In this document: piece by piece, positions 24,001 to 31,535 of the stretch
How positions within the stretch are numbered: position 1 is the stretch's first letter
How the letters are laid out: each line of letters starts with the position of its first letter
The notes under the pieces: generated by a model
What the model saw: only the letters and a program-made list of their open reading frames with translations
What the model was told of the DNA's origin: nothing
The model's database searches: none
Program-made: the position numbers and the translations under genes
Source of the DNA: Streptomyces sp. ST2-7A
GTDB taxonomy: Bacteria > Actinomycetota > Actinomycetes > Streptomycetales > Streptomycetaceae
DNA length: 64,000 nt
Direction of reading: 5' to 3'
Assembly (NCBI RefSeq): GCF_021390475.1
Contig: NZ_JAJUWS010000001.1
Location: 124,001-188,000 of the forward strand

Positions 24001-26184
24001 GGTGAAGCAGCGCTCGGCGACCTTGAAGGTGACCCGGCCGACCGGGGCGGCGGGGAAGAGTGCGTCGGCGCGCAGGCCGTAGTCGATGCGCTGGAGGTAG
24101 CCGCCGCGGTGGTAGGCGACGGGGGTCTTGAAGTTGAGGTTCCGCGCGTAGTGGTTGGTCTCGCGCACCCACCACAGGGTCATGGCGTTGCCGTGGACGT
24201 CCTCGACGTGATCCAGGGACCAGCGCCAGGCCTGGTCGCAGAAGGATCCGGCGAAGTCGCCCGCCTTGTGGCAGGGTTCGCCCGCGTGGTTGCCGGCGAC
24301 GGGGACGGTGAGCACGGAGTTGGTCTCCGGCTGTCCGGTGGTCCAGCCGGGGAGGCGGTTGCGGCCGAAGTGGTACTTCGTGCCGTCGGTGGTGGTGACG
24401 ATCCAGTGTTCGCCGTCGGCGTCGCCGTTGGCGGTGGCGGTGTCCTTGATCAGCTCGACGCGGGAGCCGTCGCCGTTGGCGGTGGTGTAGACGACGCGGT
24501 TGGCGTTCTTGTTCTGGACGCCGTCGTCGAGGACGAGTTCGGTGGTGGAGCCGCCGAGGCTGAGGGTGGCGTTGTGCGAGCCCCAGCACATGTCGCCGGT
24601 CTTGTGCGAGGCGTTGTTGGCGCCCTGCTTCTTGGCGTCCTCCCGGCAGGAGGTGTAGGTGCGGGTGATGGAGCCGGGGTTGTAGTCCCAGCCGTCGCCG
24701 AGCCAGGAGGCCTGGTTGTTGGAGGCGCTGGTGCGGCCGTCCACGGTCTGCGAGGAGTAGCCGAGGGAGACGGTGGGGGTCAGGCCGCCGGGGCTTTCGG
24801 GGACCTCCAGCTGGTAGCCGTAGGTGAAGGCGCCGGAGGAGGAGCCGGCGGCCCAGGAACCGGCGGAGAGCAGCGGGGTGGCGGTGAAGTCGCCGGAGCC
24901 GGCGAGGCCGGAGGTGCCGGTGTCGTGGGCGGCCAGGACCCTGGCGCCACCGCCGGTGGTGGGGGTGGTGAACGCGGCGTTGACGACGCCCGCGTCGGCG
25001 GTGTCGGGTTCGGCGAGGTCGGTGTCGGAGTGGGGCTCGACCTCGTCGTCGGTCTCGGTCTCGTCCTCGTCCTCGTCCTCGGCGGGCTCCCCGTCGGTGC
25101 CGTCGGCGGGGTCGGGGTCGGGGGCGGGGGCGGGGGCCGGCCCGGGCTCGCCCTCCGGGCCGGTGCCGGTCTCCCCTTCGGGAGTGTCGGGAACGGCGGG
25201 GGCGTCCTCACCGCGCAGTTCGTGCACGGGGACGGTGGTGGTCACCCGGTAGGAGGCCCGCTCGACGAGGGGGGTGACATCGTGGAAGGGGGAGAGCGTG
25301 GCGACCCGCAGCAGGGCGGCCCGTACACCGGCGCGGACCCCGTCGGGGCCGGTGCCGGTGCCGTCGGGGCCGGTCGCCGGCGCGACGGCGGAGAAGGCGT
25401 CCCCGGCCGCCTCGGGGCCGGCCGCTTCGGCCGTGCCGCCGGGGGCGACGGCGTTGAGGGCCTCCGGGTCCCGGGAGAGGGTGGTGACCTCCTCCGGGTC
25501 GGTCGCGCAGTCGGGGTCGGTCGGGGACCGCATGACGCAGGAGGGCAGCAGGGTGAGGCCGAAGCGGTCGGCGGACTCGGGGCCGTAGAGGTCGGCGAAG
25601 TCGGTGGCGTCCACGGCCACGGCCACCTCGGCGGCGGGGTCCGCCTGCGCCGGCGGGGTCACGGCCATGAGGAGACCGGCGAGTCCCGCCTCGTGGGAGA
25701 CGTCGGGGCCGGCCAGTTCCACGGTCCAGGTGCCCGCGAGCCCCGCGGCCTCCGCCTCGGTCGCGTCGGCGGGCACACCGAGGTCGATGGGGAGGGTGCC
25801 GACGGGGACGGACTCGCCGGGCGCGACGCCGGTCAGGTCGACGCCGGCGGTGCCGCCCGTCCAGGGCGTGGTGGCGGTGGGGACGTACTCCTCGGCCGGG
25901 ATCTCGTCGGCCGTGGTGAGCGCGGTCTCCGCCCCGAGGTCCGGTTCGATGACCTCGCTCTCCGGGAGATCGGGGAGTTCGACCTTCGCGCGGCTCATGC
26001 CGTCGCCGGGGATGGCCCACGCCTGCGCGCTGAGCACGGTCACCGACATGACCATGCACAGGAGGAGGACGAGCGCCATGTTCAGGCGGCGCCGACCGTG
26101 TCCGTACGGGTTGCCGGCGGAAAGCCGGGCGGCCCCGTCCCACCACAGTGCTCTGTCAGCAGCACGCATCCGAGCCGCACCCAT
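18016..26184 (-). CDS. secreted RHS polymorphic toxin with ricin-type lectin, HINT and ParB-like tip
   Basis: A 2722-residue protein. Residues 36-57 (MALVLLLCMVMSVTVLSAQA) form a signal segment. A Thr/Glu/Pro-rich region (about 300-400) and SpvB-like/RHS shell sequences follow (for example LEVPESPGGLTPTVSLGYSS near 460). YD repeats run from about 1200 to 1900. A ricin-type lectin interrupts them at about 1905-2036 (GGRCLDVASG, QAVQLYACN, QxW-like AQLWQR and AQLWEA). The RHS core box GARLYDPAVGRFMSADPI lies near 2180. Then come an Ala/Lys linker, a Gly/Ser linker (2385-2445), and a HINT domain from about 2462 ending VLVHN-C2608. The tip (2608-2722) contains TLNDRNTVVQGNHRVAELARR, like the GxHR motif of ParB/sulfiredoxin-fold nucleases. 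Inferred role: contact or secreted toxin released by HINT autocleavage. Start codon is uncertain (26184, 26169 or 26079). Confidence 0.88.
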   Translation of the reverse strand: MGAARMRAADRALWWDGAARLSAGNPYGHGRRRLNMALVLLLCMVMSVTVLSAQAWAIPGDGMSRAKVELPDLPESEVIEPDLGAETALTTADEIPAEEYVPTATTPWTGGTAGVDLTGVAPGESVPVGTLPIDLGVPADATEAEAAGLAGTWTVELAGPDVSHEAGLAGLLMAVTPPAQADPAAEVAVAVDATDFADLYGPESADRFGLTLLPSCVMRSPTDPDCATDPEEVTTLSRDPEALNAVAPGGTAEAAGPEAAGDAFSAVAPATGPDGTGTGPDGVRAGVRAALLRVATLSPFHDVTPLVERASYRVTTTVPVHELRGEDAPAVPDTPEGETGTGPEGEPGPAPAPAPDPDPADGTDGEPAEDEDEDETETDDEVEPHSDTDLAEPDTADAGVVNAAFTTPTTGGGARVLAAHDTGTSGLAGSGDFTATPLLSAGSWAAGSSSGAFTYGYQLEVPESPGGLTPTVSLGYSSQTVDGRTSASNNQASWLGDGWDYNPGSITRTYTSCREDAKKQGANNASHKTGDMCWGSHNATLSLGGSTTELVLDDGVQNKNANRVVYTTANGDGSRVELIKDTATANGDADGEHWIVTTTDGTKYHFGRNRLPGWTTGQPETNSVLTVPVAGNHAGEPCHKAGDFAGSFCDQAWRWSLDHVEDVHGNAMTLWWVRETNHYARNLNFKTPVAYHRGGYLQRIDYGLRADALFPAAPVGRVTFKVAERCFTEGTATCTEEAFASQDPGRYRIWYDTPASLHCRVGKTCWNASPAFFTRKRLESVTTLAQRTQGSTALRAVDEYRFKHEFPHTRLGANTSLWLMSITRLGHAVDGRVEPLNPVRFEPNEDAMPNRVYKGGSSGTDPRPGFDRLRVGRVINEYGGETVIDYAEPKGACATGRNLPEPAANTLLCYPVYWHPDPEAEEIDWFHKYVVERVEELPALDGTESMTTEYVYGTPAWKLTQQEFTKKSRRTHSDFAGFDTTTVLTGIDDNATAAKRTKTVTRYFRGRGDSHTVRDVTGAVIAPDREPFAGLVAEELTYASATDNTTTGWLTRTVSVPQATQLALRTRDDGLTPLRAWRVADAEQTSYTRSSGTGTDKRTERVVATSTRYESTYGLPTHIEFAGDTGTDEDDTCTRLDYLHNTSAHIIGLTKEVRTAAGTCGVADFGATTNLLSAARTAYDGQAYGAAPVRGLPTASWSLKADGSGYQPDGTAVFDSLARVVRTTDPDGNSGTITYTPATGQVYEITETNSLGHREITTVEPGRGAGLRVTDANGHVSTAVYDPLGRLVEGWAPGRTPGSGAVPDVRISYTIDANDDDGEREPPYITTRHRGHDGTVHTAVTVYDGLGRERQSQEPAVGGGRLITDTIYNGSGEVRESRNAYFAEGTPSGKLFTPDAPVPNATRYTYDGLGRVLRETPVFSGQEDPARAVSYSYAADHATVINPEGGASYRAYSDALGRTTRIDTFTDRARTKFITTDFAYDRTGALVRGRDTEHNTWTWEYDRRGRLVSATDPDTGTATTTYDHLDRPLTSTDSRGVTVRTEYDELSRPVAEYLGATGGQKTAAYTYDTAPGGLGLPATATRYTDGLAYTMSVGGYTNDYQPTSTTLALPKAVADTWGLQTSYTYRYAYTDTGLLKSTQLPAIGALPSEKFLIRYTADGLPLSTSGTDWYSSETVYSPYGHVLRSTLGSRPYRVWVTTDHDEATGALREHRTYREQSGDTELVSDFLASWRSYTYDPAGNVTSIRERAGRLAERQCFTHDALGRMTQAWTSANQGSCTATGKSAPAPSYGDGTLNVAAGADNSGYWQSYSYDDLGNRTGLVRHNLAGDSARDTVVEYSYGAADGSQPHTLTRVDTNVTSPDGSVTIDLAALRTYDEAGNTTSVTEHGDTQTLSWTHDGLVERVSSPGANGAVAHIGPGGRCLDVASGVSTPGQAVQLYACNATPAQKFTFTAVSDADPDTGTIKVLERCLQPVSGAANAAVRIQKCDGGTAQLWQRTAAGQFRHVDSGLCAATSGGQTANSTPVVLTACNASSTAQLWEAQGETRYVYGPGGTRLLTIQERQATLHLDESEVTVHRGGALINTQRTYAGTGGAVLRSANGTGASSLMALTSDHQGSPYAEISMTAGMQVRVRKQDPFGAVRAQAETSARLQSHSGFLGATRDDSTGYIQLGARLYDPAVGRFMSADPILDLSDPLQSNGYAYAHNNPVTHSDPTGLSISLSRAEKTAAWAAAGLSAAQISKAEADSRRSLRDVILAASWGILSEFLGINDAIRCFGGDLWACGELILGAIPWTKVLKLGKVATAVNKAISAVRAWRRAKQAASAILSRARAAERSALAAKRRAVAAAKRAAQAKKAKASAKANTTSNKAVTVTKKTGNPVQKQAAARANPKSSTTSVSGGSRGGGGGGGNRSSGGGGGSKPAASSKPGGSTGASSRSNGGSSGGSSGNKANETADPGCNKNSFVPGTLVLMADGSAKPIEEVRNGDRVLATDPETGETRAETVTAEITGEGEKQLVTVTVDTDGDEGSETFNIVATDGHPFWVEDLREWVDATDLRAGQWLRTSAGTYVQITAVQRWTAGATVHNLTTTNLHTYHVLAGVTPVLVHNCSASVQELHMATPAHGTDESRLAPLRNLSDDDFLNAINNPRDGEYITLNDRNTVVQGNHRVAELARRADDPNSSIRWGTRVKVQRYRRDMSMFDDFDGSGGGGKSMDDLWNSLEW
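18367..19172. repeat. linker plus HINT repeat, copy 1 (in rhs gene)
   Basis: The expressed copy of the sequence found again at 16712-17513 and, in part, at 15032-15545. Divergence begins exactly at the HN-Cys cleavage codons, so these repeats flank interchangeable toxin tips. Confidence 0.85.
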
Positions 26185-26611
26185 CCCCTGAGTCGAACGA
26201 AAAGACGAAATGCGTACGGGTCAGCGGACGCACGCGGCGGCACTCTTCCATCACGTTCGTGACCGGCGCGAGGGGGTTGAAAGGGTCCCGGAGAGCCCGG
26301 GTCACGTTTTGATCACCGAATGATCGACTTCTTGTGGGTCATTGATCCACTGCGGACCGTAAGGGTGGAAGGGGATGATGTATTGCCACATGAACATAAA
26401 TGCGGGGGATATGAATGACTCACAACAGGGCAAAAGCGATATCGTTCCCGGCTCGCATCACGGAAAGATTGCGAAGAGGTCTCATTTCGGGGGTGGACAC
26501 CACTCCGGGTGATCGTGCGATCGTGTCCCGTCCCTCGCCCCGAGGCCCCCGGCCCGGGGCCCGCCGTGCTGCCCGCACCGGCCCCGACCTCCGCCACGGG
26601 AGTAGACCGCC
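26185..26611. promoter_or_regulatory. divergent promoter region, rhs / DNRLRE gene
   Basis: A 427-base gap between divergent starts. 26310-26460 is clearly AT-rich for this genome, with segments such as GATGATGTATTGCCACATGAACATAAAT, and should hold both promoters. An imperfect repeat AATGATCGACTT / CATTGATCCACT lies near 26320-26350. No consensus boxes are certain. Shared control of the two secreted giants is likely from layout. Confidence 0.45.
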
Positions 26612-29600
26612 GTGAAAGCGCCCCGCCTCCTCCAACCCCTGACGCGCACCCGCGCCCGGTTGGCCCTGACCCTCGGACTGGTGACGGCGGCTCTCCTGGT
26701 CGGACTGTTGCCACTGCTGCCGCGCGACACCCCCGCCGGGGGACGGGCCGGTTCCGGAACCGAGGCCACCCCGGCGGACGACTCCCGCCCCGTGAACGCC
26801 GCGGTCGCCATGGCCGAGGCCCGGGAGAGCGGCGAGGAGGTGGTGGTGGAGACCGAGACCACCCCCACCACCATCACCCGGGCACTACCCGACGGGCAGT
26901 ACGAGACCACGATCCACGCCCTGCCGCAGCGGGCGCCGAACGCCGACGGCGAGTGGGCCGACATCGACACCACCCTGGAGCACACCGCTGCGGGCATCTC
27001 CCCGGTCAACTCCGTCACCCCGCTGGTGTTCTCCCCCGGCAGCCGCGGCGGGGACCGCGGCTCCCGCGCCCCCCGCCGGGACCTCCTCACCGAGGAGGGT
27101 CCCGGCGGCCCGGCGGGCGACGGCACGGTCCTCGCCGAACTGACCATCGAGGGCCACACCATCTCCTACACCTGGCCCGGCACCCTGCCCGAGCCCGTCC
27201 TCGACGGTCCCCGTGCCCTCTACCCCGAGGTCGTGGATGGCGTGGACCTGCTGGTGGTCGCCCGCGAGGAGGGCGGCTTCGCCCAGCTCCTCATCGTCAA
27301 GAACCGCGACGCCGTGGCCTCCCTGGACACCAAGGACATCCGCTACGGACTCTCCTCCCCCACCGCCGTCTTCGAGCACGACCCCGTCACCGGCGGCGTC
27401 CGGGTGCTGGACGGCGAGGGCGGCGAGGAGATCACCAGCGTGCCCACGCCCTACGCCTGGGACTCAGCCGGCCGCGAACCCACCGACCCCACCGACCCGG
27501 AGGCCCCCGAGCCGCCGGAGCCGCGCACCGACACCTCGACCACCTCGGCCGTGCTCGACCTCACCGGCCTGACCGGCGTCGAACCCGGCGCCGCCCACGC
27601 GCCGATCCCCACCCTGCTCGACGGGGACGGCACCTCCCGGGCCGTGCTGCGCCTGAACGCCGACGCCACCGCCCTCTTCGAGAAGGACGCCGGCACCCTC
27701 TACCCGATCTTCCTGGACCCGACCCTGGTCGGCGGCGTGCACTCCTGGACCATCGCCTACAAGCCGCACCCCAACAGCAGCTTCTTCAACGGCACCAACT
27801 TCGGCGGCGGCACCTCCGAGGCCCGGGTGGGCTACGAGTCCCAGACCGGCGGCCTGGGCCGCTCCTTCTGGCGGATGAGGTTCGACAACTCGCTCTCCGG
27901 AGCCGTCGTCTCCTCCGCCACCTTCAAGGTGAAGAACACCCACTCCTGGTCCTGCGAGACCCGCGAGTTCCAGCTCTGGCACACCTCCGCGATCTCCTCC
28001 TCCACCACCTGGAACAAGCAACCCGACTGGCTGACCCTCCAGCAGCGCCGTTCCTTCGCCCACGGCTACTCCTCCGGCTGCCCCGACGGGTTCGTGTCCT
28101 TCAACGTCAAGGACGCGGCCCAGAAGGCCGTGAACAGCAAGTGGGCCACCGTGACTTTCGGAATGCGGGCCAGTACCGAGACCTCCACCTACACCTGGCG
28201 GAAGTTCGCGGCCTCCAGCGCCGAGATCAACGTCGTCTACAACCGCCCGCCGAACGAGCCCGTCAACGGCACGACCGCCCCCGGCGGCGCCTGTGTCCCC
28301 GGACCGGGAGCCGGTGTCACCGTCGCGAAGACCGACATCGTCATCAGCGCCCGGGGCACCGACCCCGACGGCACCGTTCCCAAGCTGCGCTTCCGCGTGT
28401 GGCGCACCGGCGACAGCGCCAACAAGCTCGTCGACCGCCTCATCACCCCCGCCTCCAACGGCCAGGGTTCGATCACCGTCCCGGCCTCACAACTGAGCGA
28501 CGGCGGCTACTCGTGGGATGTCCGCTCCGAGGACTCCGTCACCAGCGGCAGCTACTCCACCTATTTCCCGCCGGGCACCGAGGCCTGTCGCTTCACCGTC
28601 GACTCCAGCGCTCCCGTCGCTCCGGTGCTGAGCGCCGTCGGCGTCGAGGACACCCCCCGGGATACGGGCATGTGGGCGCCGGAGAAGAGGTTCGGCGACA
28701 CGATCGGTTTCACCATTCGCCCCGGCGGCAGGGCCGCGGACGTCTCCCACTACCGGTGGGCGTGGAACGACGTCGGCTACACGACCGTCCAGCCGAACAG
28801 CTCCGGTGTGTGGACCCAGTCGCTTCGGCCGCCCAACGCCGGCCCCGTCGCCTTCCACGTCTACGCCTACGACGCGGCCGGCAACCGCAGCGCCCGCGCC
28901 GAACTGTTCTTCTACCTGCCGCCCCGCGCCGAGGAGGACGGCCCCGGCGACCTGAACGGCGACGGCCACCCCGACCTCCTCAACATCAACGGCGCCGGGC
29001 GGCTGCACGGCTACGCGGCCGAGGCCGGTGGCGAGGTGTACTCCGGGATCCAGGCCTCGTACGACTCCGCGCGGAACCAGAGCCCCCCGGGGCACTTCTT
29101 CGACCCGCGGACCGGCGAGCACGCCCTGATCAGCAAGCACTCGGACTACTACCCGGGTGACGGCCTCACCGACCTGTTCGCCCGCACCCCCGACGGCGGT
29201 TTCTGGCTGTACCCGGGAGATGGCTACGGGAGTTTCGATGTCGACAAGCGGATCAAGATCCTGCTGCCCGACAACGCCCCCGCCCCGAACACCTGGCGAC
29301 AGATCAAGGCCGTCGGGGATGTCACCGGGGACAAGAAACCGGACCTCTTCCTGCGGGCGGGCGCCGGTTTCTGGGTCCTGACCGGGTACACCGGCGCGAG
29401 CTTCCAGGAGGCCATCCCGATGTGGGGCAGTTCCTGGGACGGCCGGGAGATCGTCAACGTCGCCGACATCGACAAGGACGGCACCCCCGACCTGCTGTGG
29501 CGCAACCCGTCCAACGGGATCATGTACATCCGCCACGGCAAGCCCGGTTCGGTGGCGGGGAGCGTGGACCTCACCTCCCTGACCCTCGCCTCGGAATCGC

Positions 29601-29812
29601 GGAGCGGTGACGTGCAGTACGGCACCTCGTGGACGACGTCCAACGTGCCGCTGCTGGTGGGCACCCCCGACACCAACGGCGACGGCGTCCCGGACATCTG
29701 GGCCATCCGCGAGGACGGCACGCTGCGGATCTACCACCCGAGCACCACCAACACCGGCTCACCGGTGAAGACCGTCGCCACCGGCTGGGGGAACGTCAAG
29801 TCCCTCGGCTGA
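26612..29812 (+). CDS. large secreted DNRLRE / FG-GAP repeat protein
   Basis: A 1066-residue protein. The signal segment is at about 16-40 (LALTLGLVTAALLVGLLPLL). A region like those upstream of RHS proteins follows (LPDGQYETTIHALPQRAPNA). The DNRLRE domain spans about 376-540 (HSWTIAYKPHPNSSFFNGTN; WRMRFDNSL; WNKQPDW). Ig/fibronectin-like stretches run from about 550 to 770. FG-GAP/VCBS-type repeats follow to the end (GDLNGDGHPDLLNI, VTGDKKPDLFLR, DIDKDGTPDLLWR, DTNGDGVPDIW), likely calcium-binding propeller blades. It begins at GTG with GGGAGTAG upstream. Divergent from the rhs gene; such pairs recur in Streptomyces. Probable surface adhesin or carrier related to RHS delivery; function unproven. 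Confidence 0.85.
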   Translation: MKAPRLLQPLTRTRARLALTLGLVTAALLVGLLPLLPRDTPAGGRAGSGTEATPADDSRPVNAAVAMAEARESGEEVVVETETTPTTITRALPDGQYETTIHALPQRAPNADGEWADIDTTLEHTAAGISPVNSVTPLVFSPGSRGGDRGSRAPRRDLLTEEGPGGPAGDGTVLAELTIEGHTISYTWPGTLPEPVLDGPRALYPEVVDGVDLLVVAREEGGFAQLLIVKNRDAVASLDTKDIRYGLSSPTAVFEHDPVTGGVRVLDGEGGEEITSVPTPYAWDSAGREPTDPTDPEAPEPPEPRTDTSTTSAVLDLTGLTGVEPGAAHAPIPTLLDGDGTSRAVLRLNADATALFEKDAGTLYPIFLDPTLVGGVHSWTIAYKPHPNSSFFNGTNFGGGTSEARVGYESQTGGLGRSFWRMRFDNSLSGAVVSSATFKVKNTHSWSCETREFQLWHTSAISSSTTWNKQPDWLTLQQRRSFAHGYSSGCPDGFVSFNVKDAAQKAVNSKWATVTFGMRASTETSTYTWRKFAASSAEINVVYNRPPNEPVNGTTAPGGACVPGPGAGVTVAKTDIVISARGTDPDGTVPKLRFRVWRTGDSANKLVDRLITPASNGQGSITVPASQLSDGGYSWDVRSEDSVTSGSYSTYFPPGTEACRFTVDSSAPVAPVLSAVGVEDTPRDTGMWAPEKRFGDTIGFTIRPGGRAADVSHYRWAWNDVGYTTVQPNSSGVWTQSLRPPNAGPVAFHVYAYDAAGNRSARAELFFYLPPRAEEDGPGDLNGDGHPDLLNINGAGRLHGYAAEAGGEVYSGIQASYDSARNQSPPGHFFDPRTGEHALISKHSDYYPGDGLTDLFARTPDGGFWLYPGDGYGSFDVDKRIKILLPDNAPAPNTWRQIKAVGDVTGDKKPDLFLRAGAGFWVLTGYTGASFQEAIPMWGSSWDGREIVNVADIDKDGTPDLLWRNPSNGIMYIRHGKPGSVAGSVDLTSLTLASESRSGDVQYGTSWTTSNVPLLVGTPDTNGDGVPDIWAIREDGTLRIYHPSTTNTGSPVKTVATGWGNVKSLG

Positions 29813-29824
29813 GCCGAAGCTTCG

Positions 29825-29868
29825 CCGGGCTCGGTCCACCGTCTGCGCGGTGGACCGAGCCCGGTTTT
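29825..29868 (+). terminator. strong rho-independent terminator
   Basis: A perfect 17-bp stem (29825-29841 with 29848-29864), six-base loop, then TTTT. It starts 13 bases after the stop of the DNRLRE gene. The best terminator in the window. Confidence 0.92.
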
Positions 29869-29999
29869 CCGTCACCCGGCAGGCCGGTGAACCGGTGTTC
29901 CCCTGATCGGCTTCACCCCACACCCCAGCCCTCTCCCCTGAGTGACAACGCGATGACAAAGGGTTTGCGCTCCCGGCGTGGGCCGACCATCCTGACCGG

Positions 30000-30701
30000 A
30001 TGCGTCCGAAGACCGCTTACCACGACGACCTCGGCGACCTCTTCGCCGAGCACGCCGAGACCAGCCCGTACAACGCCTGGATCGACCGTCCCGCCCTGCT
30101 CGATCTCGCGGGGGACGTGAAGGAGCGCAGAGTCCTCGACGTGGGGTGCGGGGCCGGCCACCATGCCGCCGGGTTCATGGCGCGCGGCGCCGAGGTGGTG
30201 GGCGTGGACGGCAGCGCCACGCTGCTGCGGCACGCGCGGGCGCGGCTGGGCGACGGCGTGGAACTATGGCTGCACGACCTGGAACAACCCCTGGACTTCC
30301 TCGCCGACGCCTCGTTCGACGACGTGGTGTGCGCGTTGATGATCCACCACATCGACAACCGGCGCGGGCTGCTGTCCGAACTGCTCCGGGTACTGCGGCC
30401 GAGTGGGCGGCTGCTGCTCTCCACCACCCATCCGACGGCCGACTGGAGGCACTTCGGTGGCTCGTACCACTCCTCGGAGTGGGTGGATCTCGACCTGGGC
30501 GGAAGTGGGGCCTCCATCCACTACCAGCGCGCGACGCTGGAGCTCCTCCTCGGCGAACTGCTCGGCGCGGGCTTCGCCCTGGACAGGTTGGTGGAACCCC
30601 GTCCCGTGCCGGGATTCCGCGAGATCGACCGGGAGCGGTACGAGCGGTTGAGCACCGCCCCGACCTTCCTCGCCCTGCGCCTGGTGAAGCCCGGGGCCTG
30701 A
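30000..30701 (+). CDS. class I SAM-dependent methyltransferase
   Basis: A 233-residue protein. Motif I is VLDVGCGAGHHAAGFMARG near residues 44-62; the acidic residue is in VVGVDGS; motif II/III region FDDVVCALMIHH near 105; then VLRPSGRLLLST. It is of the Methyltransf_11/25 type; the substrate cannot be told. It stands alone, with a long upstream terminator and about 150 bases to the next gene. The start at 30000 gives the natural N-terminus MRPKTAYHDDLG. Confidence 0.88.
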   Translation: MRPKTAYHDDLGDLFAEHAETSPYNAWIDRPALLDLAGDVKERRVLDVGCGAGHHAAGFMARGAEVVGVDGSATLLRHARARLGDGVELWLHDLEQPLDFLADASFDDVVCALMIHHIDNRRGLLSELLRVLRPSGRLLLSTTHPTADWRHFGGSYHSSEWVDLDLGGSGASIHYQRATLELLLGELLGAGFALDRLVEPRPVPGFREIDRERYERLSTAPTFLALRLVKPGA

Positions 30702-30854
30702 CACTCCCGCGAGTGGCCCACGAACGATGCATGGGCCCCACAACAGTCGCCCGGGACGGTCGGCGGGACCGAAACCCTGCCGGGTAGCCTGCCGTTCGGC
30801 CCCCCCCCTGGGCCCGCTCCGTCCCGCCCACGACACCCCGGGAGACGTTCGGCC

Positions 30855-31535
30855 GTGACACCGCGCACCAAGACGGCGGCCCTGGCCGCCGCGACCGCCA
30901 CCGCCCTTCTCCTCACCGCCTGCGGCGGAACCGAGGGGAGCGACGACGCCCCGATCGCCGGCGCCGACCAGGGCACCGAGAGCACACCCGAACCCGAGGA
31001 GACGGACACCGGGGACGAACCGGAGGACGCCGAGAGCGACCATCCGGAGATCGAACTCCCCGACGACGTGGAACTCGTCTTCGACTGGGACACCCCCGAG
31101 GACCCCGACGAAGCAGCGGCGCTGAAAGCCCTGGAAACCTTCCTGAGCGGCACCGCCCTCGCCATAGTGGAGCAGGATCCGGAACATCCCATCTACCGGA
31201 ATTACTCCTCGGATGGCGCCCAGTCCTATGCCCGAGGTCAGATCCAGGCATGGATGGACGGAGGTTGGACTCTCCACGGCACGGAGCGATACTACGAACT
31301 GGAAGTTTCCCGAACCGACAACTCGGATGAGGTTCTGGGTTTTCAGTTCTGCATCGACACCACCGGGATGCACGGAAAAGATGTTGATTCAGGCGAACCC
31401 CTGGAACCCACCGAACAAGCGGATGGCGAGGGTCTCTACCGATTCCAGTACGTCATGCGCAGCGCTCCCGGAATGGAAAACTTCTGGCAGGCACAAAACG
31501 TCGACGCGGAAACGGAGGCGGCTCAGTGCCGATAG
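30855..31535 (+). CDS. secreted lipoprotein, unknown
   Basis: A 226-residue lipoprotein precursor with lipobox LLTAC (Cys near residue 24), then an acidic Glu/Asp/Pro linker of about 50 residues. The folded part has the pattern AALKALETFLSGTALAIVEQ and later YYELEVSRTDNSDEVLGFQF with one Cys pair. It is exported and anchored to the outer face of the membrane. The last 10 bases overlap the next gene, so the two are coupled. GC content falls from about 31180 onward, which may mark a transferred segment. Family not recognised. Confidence 0.8.
   Translation: MTPRTKTAALAAATATALLLTACGGTEGSDDAPIAGADQGTESTPEPEETDTGDEPEDAESDHPEIELPDDVELVFDWDTPEDPDEAAALKALETFLSGTALAIVEQDPEHPIYRNYSSDGAQSYARGQIQAWMDGGWTLHGTERYYELEVSRTDNSDEVLGFQFCIDTTGMHGKDVDSGEPLEPTEQADGEGLYRFQYVMRSAPGMENFWQAQNVDAETEAAQCR

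Noticed and set aside
19555..26262. Two long plus-strand frames opposite the rhs gene
   Set aside because: Gly/Val-rich mirror of the YD repeats; no domain, and the minus-strand rhs reading has clear motifs throughout.
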